A DNA stretch of 7,715 nt from a bacterium (lineage in GTDB: Bacteria; JAMCPX01): NCBI GenBank assembly GCA_021800575.1, contig JAJYYW010000054.1:1-7715 (forward strand), read 5' to 3'. The position numbers and the translations under genes are program-made. Below are positions 7,116 to 7,715 of the stretch, piece by piece. Below the pieces are notes generated by a model. That model made no database searches. It was given only the letters and a program-made list of their open reading frames with translations, and had not been told where the DNA came from. The first letter of the stretch is position 1. The number at the start of each line of letters is the position of its first letter.

Positions 7116-7199
7116 ATGAGGAGCCCGGTATTCTTCCCCCGGTACAGCACTCCGGGGAACAACCGGTTTACCTGCGTGCAGGCAATACATAGATTATAG
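7116..7199 (+). CDS. possible 27-codon leader ORF upstream of ilvB
   Basis: ATG 7116 opens a 27-residue frame (begins [10 protein letters not shown], ends QAIHRL) that stops with TAG at 7197-7199, 14 bases before ilvB. GGAGGT at 7105-7110 gives a strong Shine-Dalgarno match 6 bases before the ATG. The peptide has two Val, one Ile and one Leu and no run of them, so it is not a textbook branched-chain attenuator peptide. No similarity to a known protein is recognised. It may be a regulatory leader or chance. Confidence 0.3.
   Translation: MRSPVFFPRYSTPGNNRFTCVQAIHRL
7134..7159 (+). promoter_or_regulatory. GC-rich hairpin in the ilvB leader
   Basis: TTCCCCCGG (7134-7142) and CCGGGGAA (7152-7159) can pair over 8 bp with one bulged C around the loop TACAGCACT. 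A second short inverted repeat, CCTGCGTGCAGG, follows at 7171-7182. Both lie inside the possible leader ORF. No T-run follows the large hairpin. It could be part of translational or attenuation control of ilvB, but this is inferred from pairing alone. Confidence 0.3.
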
Positions 7200-7213
7200 G
7201 AAGGAAAGTGAAC

Positions 7214-7715
7214 ATGAAGATGAACGGCGCAAAGATATTTGTTGAGAGTCTTAAGAAGGAAGGCGTGGATACGATCTTCGGCTATCCGGGTGGTGTCCTT
7301 CTGAACATTTATGATGAGCTGTATCACAGCGACATACGGCATATCCTCGTACGGCACGAGCAGGGGGCTGCCCACATGGCGGACGGGTATGCACGGGCGA
7401 CCGGCAGGGTAGGTGTCTGCCTCGGCACATCGCGCCCGGGGGCGACCAACACGGTCACCGGACTGCTAACGGCGTACATGGATTCTATTCCCATCGTCGT
7501 CTTTACCGGACAGGTACCGACGAACCTGGTTGGCAACGATGCGTTCCAGGAAGCAGACATGGTTGGTATATCGAGATCGTGTACGAAACACAATTTCCTG
7601 ATCAAGAATGTCAAGGACATGGCGAGGACCATCAAAGAGGCGTTCTACATAGCACGCACGGGCAGGCCCGGACCGGTCGTTGTCGATATTCCGAAAGATG
7701 TGACCATAGATTCCG
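7214..7715 (+). CDS. ilvB: acetolactate synthase large subunit (5' part, cut by right window edge)
   Basis: Thiamine-diphosphate enzyme that joins two pyruvates (or pyruvate and 2-oxobutyrate) to acetolactate, the first common step of branched-chain amino acid synthesis. The first 167 codons are present and cover most of the N-terminal pyrimidine-binding domain: [15 protein letters not shown] (22-36), [15 protein letters not shown] (47-61) with catalytic Glu49, [17 protein letters not shown] (87-103), [21 protein letters not shown] (107-127) and [14 protein letters not shown] (150-163). The family's TSGPGATN motif reads TSRPGATN, with Arg74 replacing a conserved Gly, and Gly71 stands where Val or Ala is usual. 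The start is ATG 7214 with AAGGA 8 bases upstream; ATG 7220 is possible. It follows ilvD, and ilvN and ilvC would be expected beyond the window. Confidence 0.96.
   Translation, partial: MKMNGAKIFVESLKKEGVDTIFGYPGGVLLNIYDELYHSDIRHILVRHEQGAAHMADGYARATGRVGVCLGTSRPGATNTVTGLLTAYMDSIPIVVFTGQVPTNLVGNDAFQEADMVGISRSCTKHNFLIKNVKDMARTIKEAFYIARTGRPGPVVVDIPKDVTIDS

Overview
The window carries ten protein-coding genes, one of them frameshifted and two cut by the window edges. No rRNA, tRNA, IS element or CRISPR was seen. The combination of hemB with an AhbD-type radical SAM heme synthase points to an organism that makes heme by the siroheme-dependent (alternative) route. This route is typical of anaerobic Desulfobacterota, Nitrospirota and archaea. 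The lipoprotein signal peptide, the TTGACA/TATAAA-type promoters, the AGGAGG ribosome binding sites and the YdcH/DUF465 protein favour a bacterium, probably a Gram-negative anaerobe of the first two groups. The species cannot be named from the window.

Layout. Bases 1-640, minus strand: the 5' part of a secreted lipoprotein glycoside hydrolase of family GH5 (endoglycoceramidase-like), running off the left edge. Bases 641-857: a divergent promoter region. Bases 858-5070, plus strand: a tight run hemB - ahbD - DUF4177 protein - RDD membrane protein - plsC homolog 1 - plsC homolog 2. Its gaps are 75, 5 and 20 bp and its overlaps 8 and 4 bp, so it is probably one transcript. Bases 5071-5212: a spacer with a small hairpin and a near-consensus sigma70 promoter. 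Bases 5213-7715, plus strand: ydcH-like gene - ilvD (frameshifted) - possible leader ORF - ilvB (runs off the right edge).

How the genes work together. HemB makes porphobilinogen, the precursor of siroheme. AhbD performs the last step from iron-coproporphyrin III to heme b, so the first and last parts of one pathway sit side by side. The two PlsC homologs are about 60% identical, gap-free tandem paralogs for phospholipid acylation, and the RDD protein is also membrane-borne. IlvD and IlvB belong to branched-chain amino acid synthesis.

The main points for a second look are: a one-base deletion in ilvD before its catalytic-serine motif; an Arg in place of a conserved Gly in the SGPGATN motif of IlvB; a 27-codon ORF with a good Shine-Dalgarno sequence between ilvD and ilvB; and the edge-truncated GH5 lipoprotein. 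I found no clear evidence of a wholly new biological system.
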